Part shown: positions 7,044 through 17,300 of the stretch, one piece after another
How the letters are laid out: the number at the start of each line of letters is the position of its first letter
Numbering within the stretch: position 1 is the stretch's first letter
DNA from: Altererythrobacter sp. CAU 1644
GTDB lineage: Bacteria; Pseudomonadota; Alphaproteobacteria; Sphingomonadales; Sphingomonadaceae
Direction of reading: 5' to 3'
Length of the DNA stretch: 64,000 nucleotides
Assembly: GCF_029623755.1 (NCBI RefSeq)
Contig: NZ_CP121106.1
Coordinates: 817,001-881,000, forward strand
Notes under the pieces: generated by a model
The model's database searches: none
Told to the model about the DNA's origin: nothing
Seen by the model: the letters and a program-made list of their open reading frames with translations, nothing else
Made by a program: the position numbers and the translations under genes

Positions 7044-9598
7044 GCTTCGGGCCCAAGAAATACGACCTGACCGAATGCGATCGGGAGCCGATCCACAAGC
7101 TCGGCTTTATCCAGGGCTTCGGTGCGCTGCTCGCCATGACCAGCGATTGGCTGGTTGCCTATCACTCGGCCAATGCGGGCGAGGTCCTCTCGCTCAAGGG
7201 CGACATCGAGGTGGGCCAGCCGATCAAATCGGTGCTGTGCGAAGCGGCGATCAAGACCATTCGCGACACGCTCAAGGACCTCAACCACGATGATTCTGTC
7301 GAGCGCGTCTTTGGCCTGGAGCTGACTGCCGGGGGGGCGAAGTTCGACTGCGCCATCCATTGCACCGGGTCTCTGACGGTGATCGAGTTCGAGCCGCACG
7401 ATCCAACCTCTTACGCCCCGCATCTCGACCAGCTGCGGCCGATGATCAGCGAGATCGAGGGGGCGGATAGCGTCGAGGAACTGTGCAAACGCGGGGCGAC
7501 CATCGTCAAACGGCTGCTCGGTTTCGACCGGGTCATGCTCTACCGCTTTGCTTCGGACGGCAGTGGCGAAGTCGCGGCAGAGGCGAAGGAACCGCAGTTC
7601 GAATCCTTCCTGGGACTCCATTACCCTCGCACCGATGTGCCGGAGCAGGCCCGCGAACTCTACCTGCGCAATCGCTTCCGCATAATCTCCGACATAAACG
7701 AAACGCCGGTCCCGATCCTGCCCGAAATCACATTCGGGGACGAGACGCTCGACCTCAGCATGAGCACGCTGCGCGCCGTGTCGCCCATCCATATCGAGTA
7801 CCTGCAGAACATGGGGGTCGGCGCCTCGCTGTCGATCTCGATCGTGCATCAGGGCAAGCTGTGGGGCCTGTTCGCCTGCCACCACTATGGCCCGCGCATC
7901 CTGCCGTTTTCCCAGCGCACCGTCGCCGAACTATTCTCGCAGATGTTCTCGCTCACGCTCGATCGCGCCCTGCTCGACGGGGCGAACCGGTTGCGCCTGC
8001 TGGGCCGCGAGATCCATGACCAGTTGATGGTTCGGCTCGCCGGTGGCGAAGCGCTGGTCGACAGCCTGCCGTTGATCGACGAGGTACTCGAGCGCGCGAT
8101 CCCGCACGATGGCTCCTCGGTCTTTGCCGAGGGCATTTACCGCTCAAGGGGCTCCGCCCCGAACGAGGCCGAATTCCGCGCAATCCTGCCAGCCATAAAT
8201 GCTGCGCCCACCAGCAAGGTCATCGCGACCGATAGCCTTGCTGCGCAGTTGAAGTCGGCCCGCCCATTCGTCGATCGGGCCGCAGGCGCACTGATCTTCC
8301 CGATCTCGCGCGCACCGCGCGATTACCTGGTGCTATGGCGCAAGGAACTGCGGCAAACGGTTACCTGGGCAGGCAATCCGGAGAAGGCCGTCGCACGCGA
8401 GAACGATGCAGACCGGCTTACGCCCCGCAAGAGTTTCGAAGCCTGGGAGGAAACCGTTTCAGGCCAGAGTGCGGAATGGACCGAAGAGGAGCGCGGGATC
8501 GCCGAGAGCTTGCGCGTCACGCTGCTGGAGGTCATCCTCCGGCTGACGGACATGGCGGTGCAGGAACGCAGCCGGGCCCAGGAGCAGCAGGAACTGCTGA
8601 TCGCCGAGCTCAACCACCGCGTTCGCAACATCCTCAACCTCATCCGCAGCCTGGTGGCGCAATCGCAGCACGAGGCGAAGGACATCCTCGACTACAGCGA
8701 CATCATCGGCGGGCGCATCCGCGCCCTGGCGAGCGCGCATGACAATATCACGCGCAAGAACTGGTCGCCGGCCCCGATCTCGTCGCTCATTGAGGCGGAA
8801 GTCGAAGCCTATCTTCAGGAGAAGATGGATCGACTGCAAATATCCGGCGACGACGTCCTGATCGTGCCGGAAGCCTATACGGTGCTGGCGCTGGTGATGC
8901 ACGAGATGGTCACCAATTCCGCCAAGTACGGCAGCCTGTGCGATCGTCGCGGCACGCTCGCAATAGACCTGACCCGCGACAAGGATGGCGATCTTCGCAT
9001 CGCGTGGCGCGAAAGCGGTGGGCCGGAAGTCAGGGAGCCGACGCGGCGCGGCTTTGGATCGACCATTATCGAACGATCGATCCCGTTCGAGCTCAAGGGT
9101 GAGGCACAGGTTCGCTATGAGCGAAGCGGCCTCGAAGCCGATTTCCTGATTCCCGCACGATACATCGGGACCGCGACCGAAGAGGACGAACCGTTCGAAC
9201 CCGACACCAAGGCCCCAGCCTCCCGGCCGGCAAGCGGCGCGGCAGGGCAGGTGCCCGAGCGCGTACTGGTGGTCGAGGACAGCATGATCATCGCCCTCGA
9301 TACACAGGAGTGCCTGAAGCTGCTCGGCGTGCCCCATGTGGAGACGGTCGGTAGCGTCGCTGCCGCGCTCGACGCCATCTCTGCGGCAAGGCCCGACTTC
9401 GCCATCGTCGACTACAATCTGGGCAACGAGACCAGCGATCGGGTATTGGAGAAGCTACGCGAACTCGGCGTCAGCCACGTGCTCGCGACAGGCTATGGCG
9501 AAAAGCCGATCGACGGCAGCGACGATACGATGCTGGGCGTCATCACCAAGCCTTATGGCAAGGCCGAGATCGAACGGGCACTGTCGAACCTGGGTTGA
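7040..9598 (+). CDS. bphP: Bacteriophytochrome, HWE histidine kinase with C-terminal receiver domain
   Basis: An 852-residue red/far-red photoreceptor. The N-terminal PAS domain contains the biliverdin-binding Cys13 in the ECDREPIH context. A GAF domain follows with PRTDVP in place of the usual PASDIP, then a PHY domain (about residues 320-510). An HWE/HisKA_2 kinase core has phospho-acceptor His526 in LNHRVRN and the diagnostic WRE in the ATPase part. The C-terminal REC domain (about 735-850) has Asp791 in the VDYNLG context. The GAF, PHY and kinase modules are in the canonical order. It is translationally coupled to bphO. The fused receiver resembles other alphaproteobacterial phytochromes that pass phosphate internally or to separate regulators; no DNA-binding output is adjacent. 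Confidence 0.93.
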   Translation: MSFGPKKYDLTECDREPIHKLGFIQGFGALLAMTSDWLVAYHSANAGEVLSLKGDIEVGQPIKSVLCEAAIKTIRDTLKDLNHDDSVERVFGLELTAGGAKFDCAIHCTGSLTVIEFEPHDPTSYAPHLDQLRPMISEIEGADSVEELCKRGATIVKRLLGFDRVMLYRFASDGSGEVAAEAKEPQFESFLGLHYPRTDVPEQARELYLRNRFRIISDINETPVPILPEITFGDETLDLSMSTLRAVSPIHIEYLQNMGVGASLSISIVHQGKLWGLFACHHYGPRILPFSQRTVAELFSQMFSLTLDRALLDGANRLRLLGREIHDQLMVRLAGGEALVDSLPLIDEVLERAIPHDGSSVFAEGIYRSRGSAPNEAEFRAILPAINAAPTSKVIATDSLAAQLKSARPFVDRAAGALIFPISRAPRDYLVLWRKELRQTVTWAGNPEKAVARENDADRLTPRKSFEAWEETVSGQSAEWTEEERGIAESLRVTLLEVILRLTDMAVQERSRAQEQQELLIAELNHRVRNILNLIRSLVAQSQHEAKDILDYSDIIGGRIRALASAHDNITRKNWSPAPISSLIEAEVEAYLQEKMDRLQISGDDVLIVPEAYTVLALVMHEMVTNSAKYGSLCDRRGTLAIDLTRDKDGDLRIAWRESGGPEVREPTRRGFGSTIIERSIPFELKGEAQVRYERSGLEADFLIPARYIGTATEEDEPFEPDTKAPASRPASGAAGQVPERVLVVEDSMIIALDTQECLKLLGVPHVETVGSVAAALDAISAARPDFAIVDYNLGNETSDRVLEKLRELGVSHVLATGYGEKPIDGSDDTMLGVITKPYGKAEIERALSNLG

Positions 9599-9608
9599 AT
9601 TGCGGCTG

Positions 9609-9634
9609 AGAGCCCGAGCGAATGCCGGGCTTTA
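9609..9634 (+). terminator. Possible rho-independent terminator of bphO-bphP
   Basis: AGCCCG (9611-9616) and CGGGCT (9626-9631) form a 6-bp stem with a 9-nt loop, followed by a short TTTA. It sits 12 bp after the bphP stop and touches the 3' end of the convergent guanylyltransferase gene. The U-run is weak, so efficiency is uncertain. Confidence 0.45.
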
Positions 9635-10666
9635 CTGATCGCTCGGGCCGCCCAGCTTGCCGACCTGCTGGGCGCCGGCGCGTGACGTGACCAGCACTTC
9701 GTCACCATCGACGATGATGCAAACGTCCTCCAGCCCAACGACCGATATGCGTGGTCCATCGCTTACGGTCAGCACGTTGCGACTGCCGACAATCTCTGCC
9801 GGACCGACATTGTGGTTCGCCTCTTCGTCGCTGGGGAGCGCATCCTGCAAGGCCGCCCAATTGCCGATGTCAGACCACCCCATCGCGACGGGCACCATGG
9901 CGGCGCGCGAAGTATTCTCCATCACCGCGTAATCGATCGATTCACCCTCGATCGCAGCGAAGCACTCCGCATCCGGCAAGAAGCGCTGCCCGTCCTGCGA
10001 TCCGCATTCGGTAGCCTTGGCGACTGCCTCTGACATTGCCAGTCGATGGGTGGCGATCTCTTCCAGCAGCTGACCGGCGCGGAAGGCGAAGATGCCCCCG
10101 TTCCACGAGTAGTCCCCGCTTTCGAGGAAGGCTAGTGCACGCTCACGGTCGGGCTTCTCGACGAATCGCTCGACCGCATAGCCGCCGGACACGGTTTTCC
10201 CGCGCTTGATGTAGCCATATCCGGTCTCGGGCCGGTCGGGCGTGATGCCGAAGGACACCAGCCAGTTCTCATGGGCAAGCGCCGCCGCCGCCCGGGCAGC
10301 GTCGCGGAAGGCCGCGACGTCGGCAATGTAGTGGTCGCTGGGGCAGACCAGCATCACGTCGTCAGGCTGGAGCCTCGCTGCCGCAAGCGCGATGGCGGGG
10401 GCGGTGTTGCGCGCGCAAGGCTCGACAATCAGGCGAATTGGACGTCCGGCCGACTGCGCCTCGATCAGATCGACGTGGCTGGCCCCCGCGACCACGATCG
10501 GATCGGCAAACTCACTACCGCTGCACCGCTCGATCGCGGCCTGGAATAAAGTCCTGTCGCCGATCAGGGGGATGAACGGCTTGGGCCGCGCCTTGCGGCT
10601 CCTTGGCCACAGGCGGGTTCCGCTGCCGCCGCAGAGGATTACGGGATGAATGAGGGAGCCGGTCAT
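9632..10666 (-). CDS. Mannose-1-phosphate guanylyltransferase
   Basis: Transfers GMP from GTP to mannose-1-phosphate to form GDP-mannose for polysaccharide or glycan synthesis. The N-terminal signature ILCGGSGTRLWPRSRKARPKPF is the pyrophosphorylase motif of the ManC/AlgA class. VCPSDHYI, FVEKPDR and SWNGGIFAF motifs follow in order. At 344 residues it holds only the nucleotidyltransferase part, without the phosphomannose-isomerase domain of the roughly 470-residue bifunctional enzymes. It converges on bphP. No other GDP-mannose gene is adjacent. Confidence 0.9.
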   Translation of the reverse strand: MTGSLIHPVILCGGSGTRLWPRSRKARPKPFIPLIGDRTLFQAAIERCSGSEFADPIVVAGASHVDLIEAQSAGRPIRLIVEPCARNTAPAIALAAARLQPDDVMLVCPSDHYIADVAAFRDAARAAAALAHENWLVSFGITPDRPETGYGYIKRGKTVSGGYAVERFVEKPDRERALAFLESGDYSWNGGIFAFRAGQLLEEIATHRLAMSEAVAKATECGSQDGQRFLPDAECFAAIEGESIDYAVMENTSRAAMVPVAMGWSDIGNWAALQDALPSDEEANHNVGPAEIVGSRNVLTVSDGPRISVVGLEDVCIIVDGDEVLVTSRAGAQQVGKLGGPSDQ

Positions 10667-10715
10667 TGCGGGCGGGAACCTAGGCCTTTCTTGCTTGCGA
10701 TCGGGTTACGCGGGT

Positions 10716-11429
10716 TCAAAACCATCGTTGGCGCCAATAGAACGGCGCTGCAACCGGGTTGCCGCTGGAATCCTGCGCGGGCTTGAAGCGCAAGCGTTCG
10801 ACCACCAGCCGACAGGTGATCTGGTCGGCCTCCGGATCGGGACTGGCCCGGTACACCGAACAGTTCGAGGCGCGCCCGTCGACGCCGACTGTCACCCGAA
10901 CGATTACCTCGGTGCCGCGGCGTGCCTCGCGCCCGCCCGCCGGGACGGGATAATCGCGCGCATTGTTGATCCCGCCGGAGATATGGACCGGCTTGGTCGC
11001 GGCGACGCCGCCGGTCCCACCGCCTTCGCGCCCACTGCCCGTACCCAGGCCGCTGCCGTCGGCCCCCGTCCCCTCGCCCTGCTCGCGGGCGCCGGAGGTG
11101 TTGGCGGCACCGGTCGAGGAAGCGCGCGGCATCGGCGTGTCCTCCCGGTTGGGCACCTTGGGCGCCGTCACCGGTTTGGGGGTGGCCTTCTTGCCCGGGT
11201 CACCCTGCGCGCCCTCGTCTGGTTGGGGTTCGGTTACGGGGGTTTCTTCTTCGGGCGCGGTCACGGTCACGGTGAACGCCGAGACCACGCTCCGCTCGAC
11301 GCTCGCCGTCATGTCGGGCGCGAAGGCCCGCGCCAGCCCATAGAGCGCCGCGACGTGGAGCAGCACGATCAGGAAGATCACCCAGGGGCGCGGCCTGCGA
11401 CTGCGGTTTGCGAAACCCTCTTGCTGCAC
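10716..11429 (-). CDS. TonB-like energy transducer protein
   Basis: A 237-residue envelope protein: one N-terminal membrane helix (PWVIFLIVLLHVAALYGLA), a long Pro/Glu/Gly-rich periplasmic linker, and a C-terminal TonB-type domain (TEVIVRVTVGVDGRASNCSV ending in WRQRWF). It would couple proton motive force to outer-membrane receptors such as those at 14.4 and 34.5 kb. The frame is open far upstream, but the GTG at 11429 is preceded by AGGAG with a 5-nt spacer and gives a normal length, so it is preferred; ATG at 11456 is an alternative. It is divergent from the hybrid kinase gene with an 86-bp gap. Confidence 0.8.
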   Translation of the reverse strand: MQQEGFANRSRRPRPWVIFLIVLLHVAALYGLARAFAPDMTASVERSVVSAFTVTVTAPEEETPVTEPQPDEGAQGDPGKKATPKPVTAPKVPNREDTPMPRASSTGAANTSGAREQGEGTGADGSGLGTGSGREGGGTGGVAATKPVHISGGINNARDYPVPAGGREARRGTEVIVRVTVGVDGRASNCSVYRASPDPEADQITCRLVVERLRFKPAQDSSGNPVAAPFYWRQRWF

Positions 11430-11515
11430 CCTGGCTCCTCTCTCCGATCTACGCATTGCCGTTGCCGCCCGTTTAGCGCCGCTGCTCTCTATAATCCAAC
11501 CGTAAGGGGGGTGCG

Positions 11516-14317
11516 ATGAACGAGTTGAAGGTCGAAGCGACAGAATCTTCGGATAATTTTCGCAAGGATCGGCTGGCGCTCGTCTATGCCGCGCTGGGTG
11601 GCCTGGCGTTCTCGCTGCTGGCCTACGCCAGCATCGAACTGACCCGCGGTGATGGCCGCATTGCGGCAGTGTGGATCCCCAACGCGGTGGCGCTGGCATT
11701 CCTGCTGAGGGTGCGCGTGCCGCGAGAGCCGCTGTTCCTGTTCGCGCTGGTCGTCGGCAATATCTGCGCCAACCTGGCCGTGGGCGATCCACTGCCGCTG
11801 GCACTGGGCCTCGCCTGCGCCAACTCGATCGAGATCGGGGTGGCCGTGTGGCTGACCCGCCGGTTGTGCGGACCTCGCCCTGTTATGGAGAATCTCGACG
11901 ATCTCGCCCGGCTGGTCTTCGCGGCGGCCCTGGTGGCGCCGCTGCTGTCGGCCATTCCGGCCACGCTCGTCCTTGCGAAAGGCGAGGGCGCGGCGTTCGG
12001 GGTACTGGTCAAATGGGCCGCGACCGACGGGCTGGGCATGGCGATCATCACGCCGGCGCTGCTCATCTTCCATGACGCCTGGATCAACCGCCGCTGGCCG
12101 ACCAGGGCCGAGGCGGTGGAATGGGCCGCGCTGACCACCATCGGCACCTCCCTGACGATTGCGATCTTCGCCCAGAGCCAATACCCGCTGCTGTTCGCCC
12201 CGGCGCCGATCGTCCTGTCCCACGCTTTCCGGCTGGGACCGCTGGGGACCGCCTTCTCGGTGATCAAGATGGCCGCGATCGCCAGCATCTTCACCTCGAT
12301 GGGGCTCGGGCCGATAAACATCATCGATCATTCGAAGACGAACGAGATCATCGTCCTGCAGGCCTTCATCGCCTCGGCCTTCCTGATCGGACTGCCCGTT
12401 GCGGCGGCGCTTTCGGGCCGGGTCCGCATGCTCGAGCAGATCGAGAATGGCCGGCGCGAACTCGCGGTCCTGGCCGACAATATCACCGATGCCGTCCTGT
12501 GCTACGACCTGGCAGGCATGTGCACCTATGCCTCGCCATCGGTGGAGGAGGTCCTGGGCGAAGATGTCGAGAGTTTCCTGGGCAACCGGGCGAGCGACCG
12601 CGCCCACCCCGACGCGCGGCAGCAGATCGTCGAGGTCGAGCAGCGCCTGCTGACAGGCGAAAGCGAGAAGGAGCGCTTCACCTATCGCAGGTTTCTCGAT
12701 GATGCGGAGGGGAACCCCGTCTATATCGAGGCCGACTGCGCGATCGCGCGCAACATCGAGAATGGCGAGGTCGAGGGGATCATCGTCTCCGCCCGCGACG
12801 TCACCGAGCGGGTGGAGCTGGAGAAGCTGCTGGTCCGCGCGCGGCGCCATGCGGAGAATGCCGCCCACGCCAAGTCGGAATTCCTGGCCAATATGAGCCA
12901 CGAGATCCGCACCCCGATGAACGGCGTCCTCGGCTTTGCCGAGCTGCTGCTGCAGACGCCGCTGGAGAAGGAGCAGCGCCGCCACGCCGAGCTGATCGTG
13001 CAGTCCGGCCGCTCGATGATGCTGCTGCTCAATGACATCCTCGACCTGTCCAAGATCGAAGCCGGCCAGATCGTGATCGATCCGCAACCGGTCGAGCTCG
13101 AAGCCCTGCTCGAGGAGTGCGCGACGATCCAGCGCGCGAGCGCCGAGAAGAAGGGGCTCAAGCTGACCTTCGCGCAGGCCGCCACGCCAAACTGGGTTCT
13201 GACCGACGGATTGCGATTGCGCCAGATTGTGCTCAACCTGGTCGGAAATGCGGTCAAGTTCACCGAGCAGGGCATGATCTCGGTCGGGTACGAGCTGGCC
13301 GAAGGACAGTTCACCATCACGGTCACCGATACCGGCATCGGGATCAGCGCGGACCGGATCTACCGCATCTTCAAGCCCTTCGAGCAGGGCGAAAGCGATA
13401 CCGCGCGGCGCTATGGCGGTACTGGCCTCGGCCTGTCGATCAGCCGCCAACTGGCCGAGCTGCTCGGCGGTTATCTCGATGTCGCATCCACTCCGGGCAA
13501 GGGCACCACCTTCTCGCTCACGCTGCCGTTGGTCGAGGCAACCGCAGGTCCCCAGCCCGCTGCAGCCCCGGCCCCGCCCCAGCCCGCACATCTTCCGCGA
13601 GCATCACACATCCTGCTGGTTGAAGATCACGATGTGAACCGGCTGCTGGTCAAGGAAATGCTCCAACGCTGCGGCCAGACGGTCGCCATCGCCCATGATG
13701 GGACCGAGGCGGTAGCGGCCGTGCTCGACGCGCATATGCGCGGCGAGCCCTTCGACCTCGTGCTGATGGATATCCAGATGCCCGGCTGCGATGGATATGC
13801 CGCCACCCGCGCCATTCGCGGCGAAGGGATAAGGCCCGATACCCTCCCGATCATCGCGCTCACGGCCAACGCCTTTCCCGAGGACATTTCGGCCGCCCGC
13901 GATTCCGGCATGCAGGGACATCTGGCGAAGCCGCTCGTGTTCGCCGAACTTGTCGGAGCGTTACAGCGGTGGCTGCCCACGCGCATCGTCGAGGACGGCT
14001 GCGAGACCATGTCGGCCGACGGAACGGGCGCGAGTGAGCGGAACGGCGCTCATCACTCCCCTGCCCTGCTCGAACGCTGGCGCGCACGCCGCAGCGAGGC
14101 GATCGAGGCAGTTGGCGAAGCCTTGCGCAACGGGCGGCTGACCGGCTGCGACGGCGAGGAGCTGGCGCGGCTGGTGCATAAGCTGGCCGGGACCGCGGGC
14201 ATGTTCGGCGAGGATGAACTGGGCGAGCGCGCCGCGGCATTCGAGCGCGCCTTGCGCAGCGAAGTCGACCAGCTGGTACGCGAGGAACTGGCCCGCAACC
14301 TGCTCGAAGCGGCTTGA
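11516..14317 (+). CDS. MASE1 hybrid sensor histidine kinase with receiver and Hpt domains
   Basis: A 933-residue membrane phosphorelay kinase. Residues about 1-300 form a multi-helix MASE1 sensor, recognised by its SIELTRGDGRIAAVWIPNAVALAFLLR-like opening (quoted only in part elsewhere). A PAS domain follows (about 315-430), then HisKA with His462 in MSHEIRTPMNG, and HATPase_c with DTGIGI and GGTGLGLSI. A REC domain has Asp752 in LMDIQMPG. A C-terminal Hpt domain has His888 in LVHKLAGTAG. All relay residues are intact, so it could run a full His-Asp-His relay internally and hand phosphate to a separate response regulator. MASE1 ligands are generally unknown. Confidence 0.92.
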   Translation: MNELKVEATESSDNFRKDRLALVYAALGGLAFSLLAYASIELTRGDGRIAAVWIPNAVALAFLLRVRVPREPLFLFALVVGNICANLAVGDPLPLALGLACANSIEIGVAVWLTRRLCGPRPVMENLDDLARLVFAAALVAPLLSAIPATLVLAKGEGAAFGVLVKWAATDGLGMAIITPALLIFHDAWINRRWPTRAEAVEWAALTTIGTSLTIAIFAQSQYPLLFAPAPIVLSHAFRLGPLGTAFSVIKMAAIASIFTSMGLGPINIIDHSKTNEIIVLQAFIASAFLIGLPVAAALSGRVRMLEQIENGRRELAVLADNITDAVLCYDLAGMCTYASPSVEEVLGEDVESFLGNRASDRAHPDARQQIVEVEQRLLTGESEKERFTYRRFLDDAEGNPVYIEADCAIARNIENGEVEGIIVSARDVTERVELEKLLVRARRHAENAAHAKSEFLANMSHEIRTPMNGVLGFAELLLQTPLEKEQRRHAELIVQSGRSMMLLLNDILDLSKIEAGQIVIDPQPVELEALLEECATIQRASAEKKGLKLTFAQAATPNWVLTDGLRLRQIVLNLVGNAVKFTEQGMISVGYELAEGQFTITVTDTGIGISADRIYRIFKPFEQGESDTARRYGGTGLGLSISRQLAELLGGYLDVASTPGKGTTFSLTLPLVEATAGPQPAAAPAPPQPAHLPRASHILLVEDHDVNRLLVKEMLQRCGQTVAIAHDGTEAVAAVLDAHMRGEPFDLVLMDIQMPGCDGYAATRAIRGEGIRPDTLPIIALTANAFPEDISAARDSGMQGHLAKPLVFAELVGALQRWLPTRIVEDGCETMSADGTGASERNGAHHSPALLERWRARRSEAIEAVGEALRNGRLTGCDGEELARLVHKLAGTAGMFGEDELGERAAAFERALRSEVDQLVREELARNLLEAA

Positions 14318-14341
14318 GCCCGATCGGACCAGCGACCCAAA

Positions 14342-14371
14342 CAAAAACGGCGGAGCCCGAAGGCCCCGCCG
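14342..14371 (-). terminator. Rho-independent terminator of the TonB receptor gene
   Basis: On the minus strand a GC-rich stem (10 pairs with one mismatch; arms 14362-14371 and 14348-14357) closes a TTCG tetraloop and is followed by GTTTTTG. It lies 28 bp beyond the receptor stop. On the plus strand the same hairpin is followed by TGTTTGTTT, so it may also stop the hybrid kinase transcript. Confidence 0.8.
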
Positions 14372-14398
14372 CTGTTTGTTTCAGGCTGAATGCTACGA

Positions 14399-17300
14399 TC
14401 AGAATTCGTAGCGAACGCCAACCTGGATCTTCCAGACCGAAGCCGAGGTTCCGACATTGTCACGATCGTCGGGGTTGAATCCGCTGATCCGGTAGCGACC
14501 CTGGCTGTCGAAGCCGCCGTCGACGACGTCGACCAGCGCGCCGTCACCACCACCGAAGGTGCTGCCCGGCACAGAACGGAACACGTTCCAGCTGTTGTCG
14601 AGCATGTTCAGGAAGTTGTCGAAATCCGCGAACAGGGTGAAGCGATCGTTACCCTTGCCGAACATGTTCAGCGGTCCGGGAACTTCCTGGCTGATGCGCA
14701 GGTCCATGTCGAAATACCAGTCCGAACGGCAGGTATTGCGCTTGATGGTTTCACCCGGGGTATAATCGCAACCCGAGGCAGCCACGTAGTCGACCAGCGC
14801 CTGCACGGCGGTCATGTCGGAACTGGGCGAGACGTTCGGATCATTCACGCCTGTGGGTACGTAGAGGAGCTGCTGGTCGCGGCTGCTCGACAGTTCGGTG
14901 AAGGGAGCGCCGTCGAAGGTCAGGCTGTACGGCCGTCCCGAACGGGCAACGAACACCATGCCGATTTCCGTTCCGTAGTCACCGAAGAACTCTTCGCGCA
15001 GGTTCGCCGCGAAGGTCGCGACGTGAGCGGTCTGGTAGTTCGATGCCGAAGGAGCCGGATCGAGCACATCGAAAGTCGCCGATTTGCCGAAGTTCGAAGA
15101 TGCAGTCGAGCTACGGGCTTCGCGGCGGTTCTCCGCATCGGTGAAGGCATAACCGAGGTTGACCCGGAAACTGCCCGCATCCGTGAACAGGCCGCCGTTG
15201 AAGTTCTTCGACAGGATGATCGAGGCGACATGGCTATCGAAGCTGCCGGCATTGGTCAGCATGTACTCGTCTTCCCGGCGCGTGTTGAAGCACACGTCCG
15301 AAAGATTGTTCCACTGGCCCGGGCTTACGTAAACCGCATCGCATCCTGCGTTGAGGGGATCGATCGACGAATAGACCGGACGCCCGTCGACGAGGAAGCC
15401 GTTGTTGCCGGCGCGATAGTCCACGGCATAGGTCAGATCGACCCAGTTCACCGGGTTGCGGAAGCGGCTGTAGATGTAGTCGAGGTTCAGGTTCCAGTCG
15501 CTGAAGAAGCCCGTTTCGGTACCGAAGGTCGTGTTGAGGCCGATGTTGGCGCGAACCACGGTCGGGATCTTGAAGTTGGGATCGGTCGACTGGGTCGGCG
15601 CAGCACCATCTGCTGCGACCACGCTACCGGCATCCTTGGCGCACTGCGGGAAGCCGGTGAAGGTTCCGTTCACGACGACATCGATCTGGCCACCGACGGT
15701 CGGGAGACCGGCGCAACCCGCATCGAGCGTGGTGCCTTCCGCAGTCGAGAAGCCGGTGTTCGAGAACGCATTCGAGAACCACACGGTTGGATCGCCGCCG
15801 CCGAAGATCCCCACGCCACCCTTGATCGAGGTGTTGCGGAAGAACCCGGTGTCGTTGAACATTTCGTAGGTGAAACCGAAACGCGGTAGGAACACCGGAT
15901 CGATCGAACCGAACGAAGTCGAGTTGGAGTAGCCGTAACGCTGCACGAACAACGGATTGGGTCGCGGCGCGCTGCCGGCGTACCAATCCACACGGGCGCC
16001 CAGCAGGACACTCAGCTGATCGGAAACCTGCCATTCGTCCTGGCCATAAGCCGTGTAGATCGTGCGGCGGAAGTTTGCAGCCGCTTCGTTGATGTCACCG
16101 CTGCCGGTCGCTGCAATCACGCCGCCGCCAACGCTGTTGTTCACGACGTCGTCCGCACCGGTAAACTGGTTGGGGAAGCGGGTGCCGTTGGTGAGCAGGC
16201 CTTCACGGAAATCGGCCAGATTGGCGAAGAACAGCGTGCCGGTGGCATTGATCGCGAACAGGTTGTACGCGTCGAGGCGGTTCAGCTCCACGCCCAGGGT
16301 GAATTCATGGTCGCCTGCGACCAGGTTGCCCTTGATCTTCAGCTGGTCGACCTGCTGCTCGAGCGCGTTGGCCGAACGGAAGATGCCGGGGCCCGTGGTG
16401 AGCAGGCCGTTCTGGGTCGGGCCGACAACGCCGACTGCGAGGCGAACGGTCGGATCCGCGTCCTGCGCTTCGTTGAAGCCAAACGGACCCTGGCGGTCGG
16501 TGATGTCCGAACGCGCGACGATCACTTCGGTCGAGAAGTTGTCGCTCCACTGCGAGTAGAGGCGCGCCGAGTAGTAGTCCGACAGCGTGCCCTGCTCGTT
16601 GAAGCTGTTGATGCCGGTCAGGTTGTTTGATCCGGTATCGGAGGTGACGAAAGCTTCGTCGAGGCGCTGGTAGGACAGTTCGAGACGGTGTTCGTCGGTG
16701 ATGTAGGCGTCGAGGCGGCCGAAGTAGCGGACGCTGGCGTTCGGGAGGACGCGCGGGTAGCCGCCGACATCCTGGCCGTAAACGTCGCGCGCGATCTGCG
16801 CGAATTCGTCGAACTGGGCCTGGGTTGCGAAGTTCACCTCGTTGGAGAGACCGCTGCCGGTCGGTCCGGTGTCGAACGCATCGGGCAGGTCGGTTTCTTC
16901 ATAGCCGGCGAAGAAGAACAGCCGATCGGGAATGATCGGACCGCTGAGCGTGGCACCCCAGCGCTTTTCTTCGAACGGAAGCGTCGTGCGATCGCGTCCA
17001 TCGACCTTGTCGCCGCGCATGTCTTCGTTGCGGAAGGTGAAGAAGGCGGTGCCGTGGAAATCGTTCGAACCGGACTTGGTGATGACGTTGATCGCACAAC
17101 CGGTGAACTGGCCGTATTCGACATCGAACGGGGCGAATTCGACCGAGGTTTCGCGGACCACGTCGAACGGAACGGGAAGCGCACTACGGGCAGCGAACGG
17201 CGTATCGGTGAGGCCGAAGGAGTCAGCCTGGACAATGCCGTCGACAGTGAAGGTGTTCGAGCGATCGTTGCCCCCGAGGCACGAAATACGATCGACTTCG

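Noticed and set aside
11489..13591. 700-codon minus-strand frame opposite the hybrid kinase
   Set aside because: No recognisable domain and antisense-like composition, while the plus strand encodes a complete kinase.
14390..15889. 499-codon plus-strand frame opposite the TonB receptor
   Set aside because: Val/Glu/Arg-rich antisense frame covering the terminator and barrel region; not a protein family.
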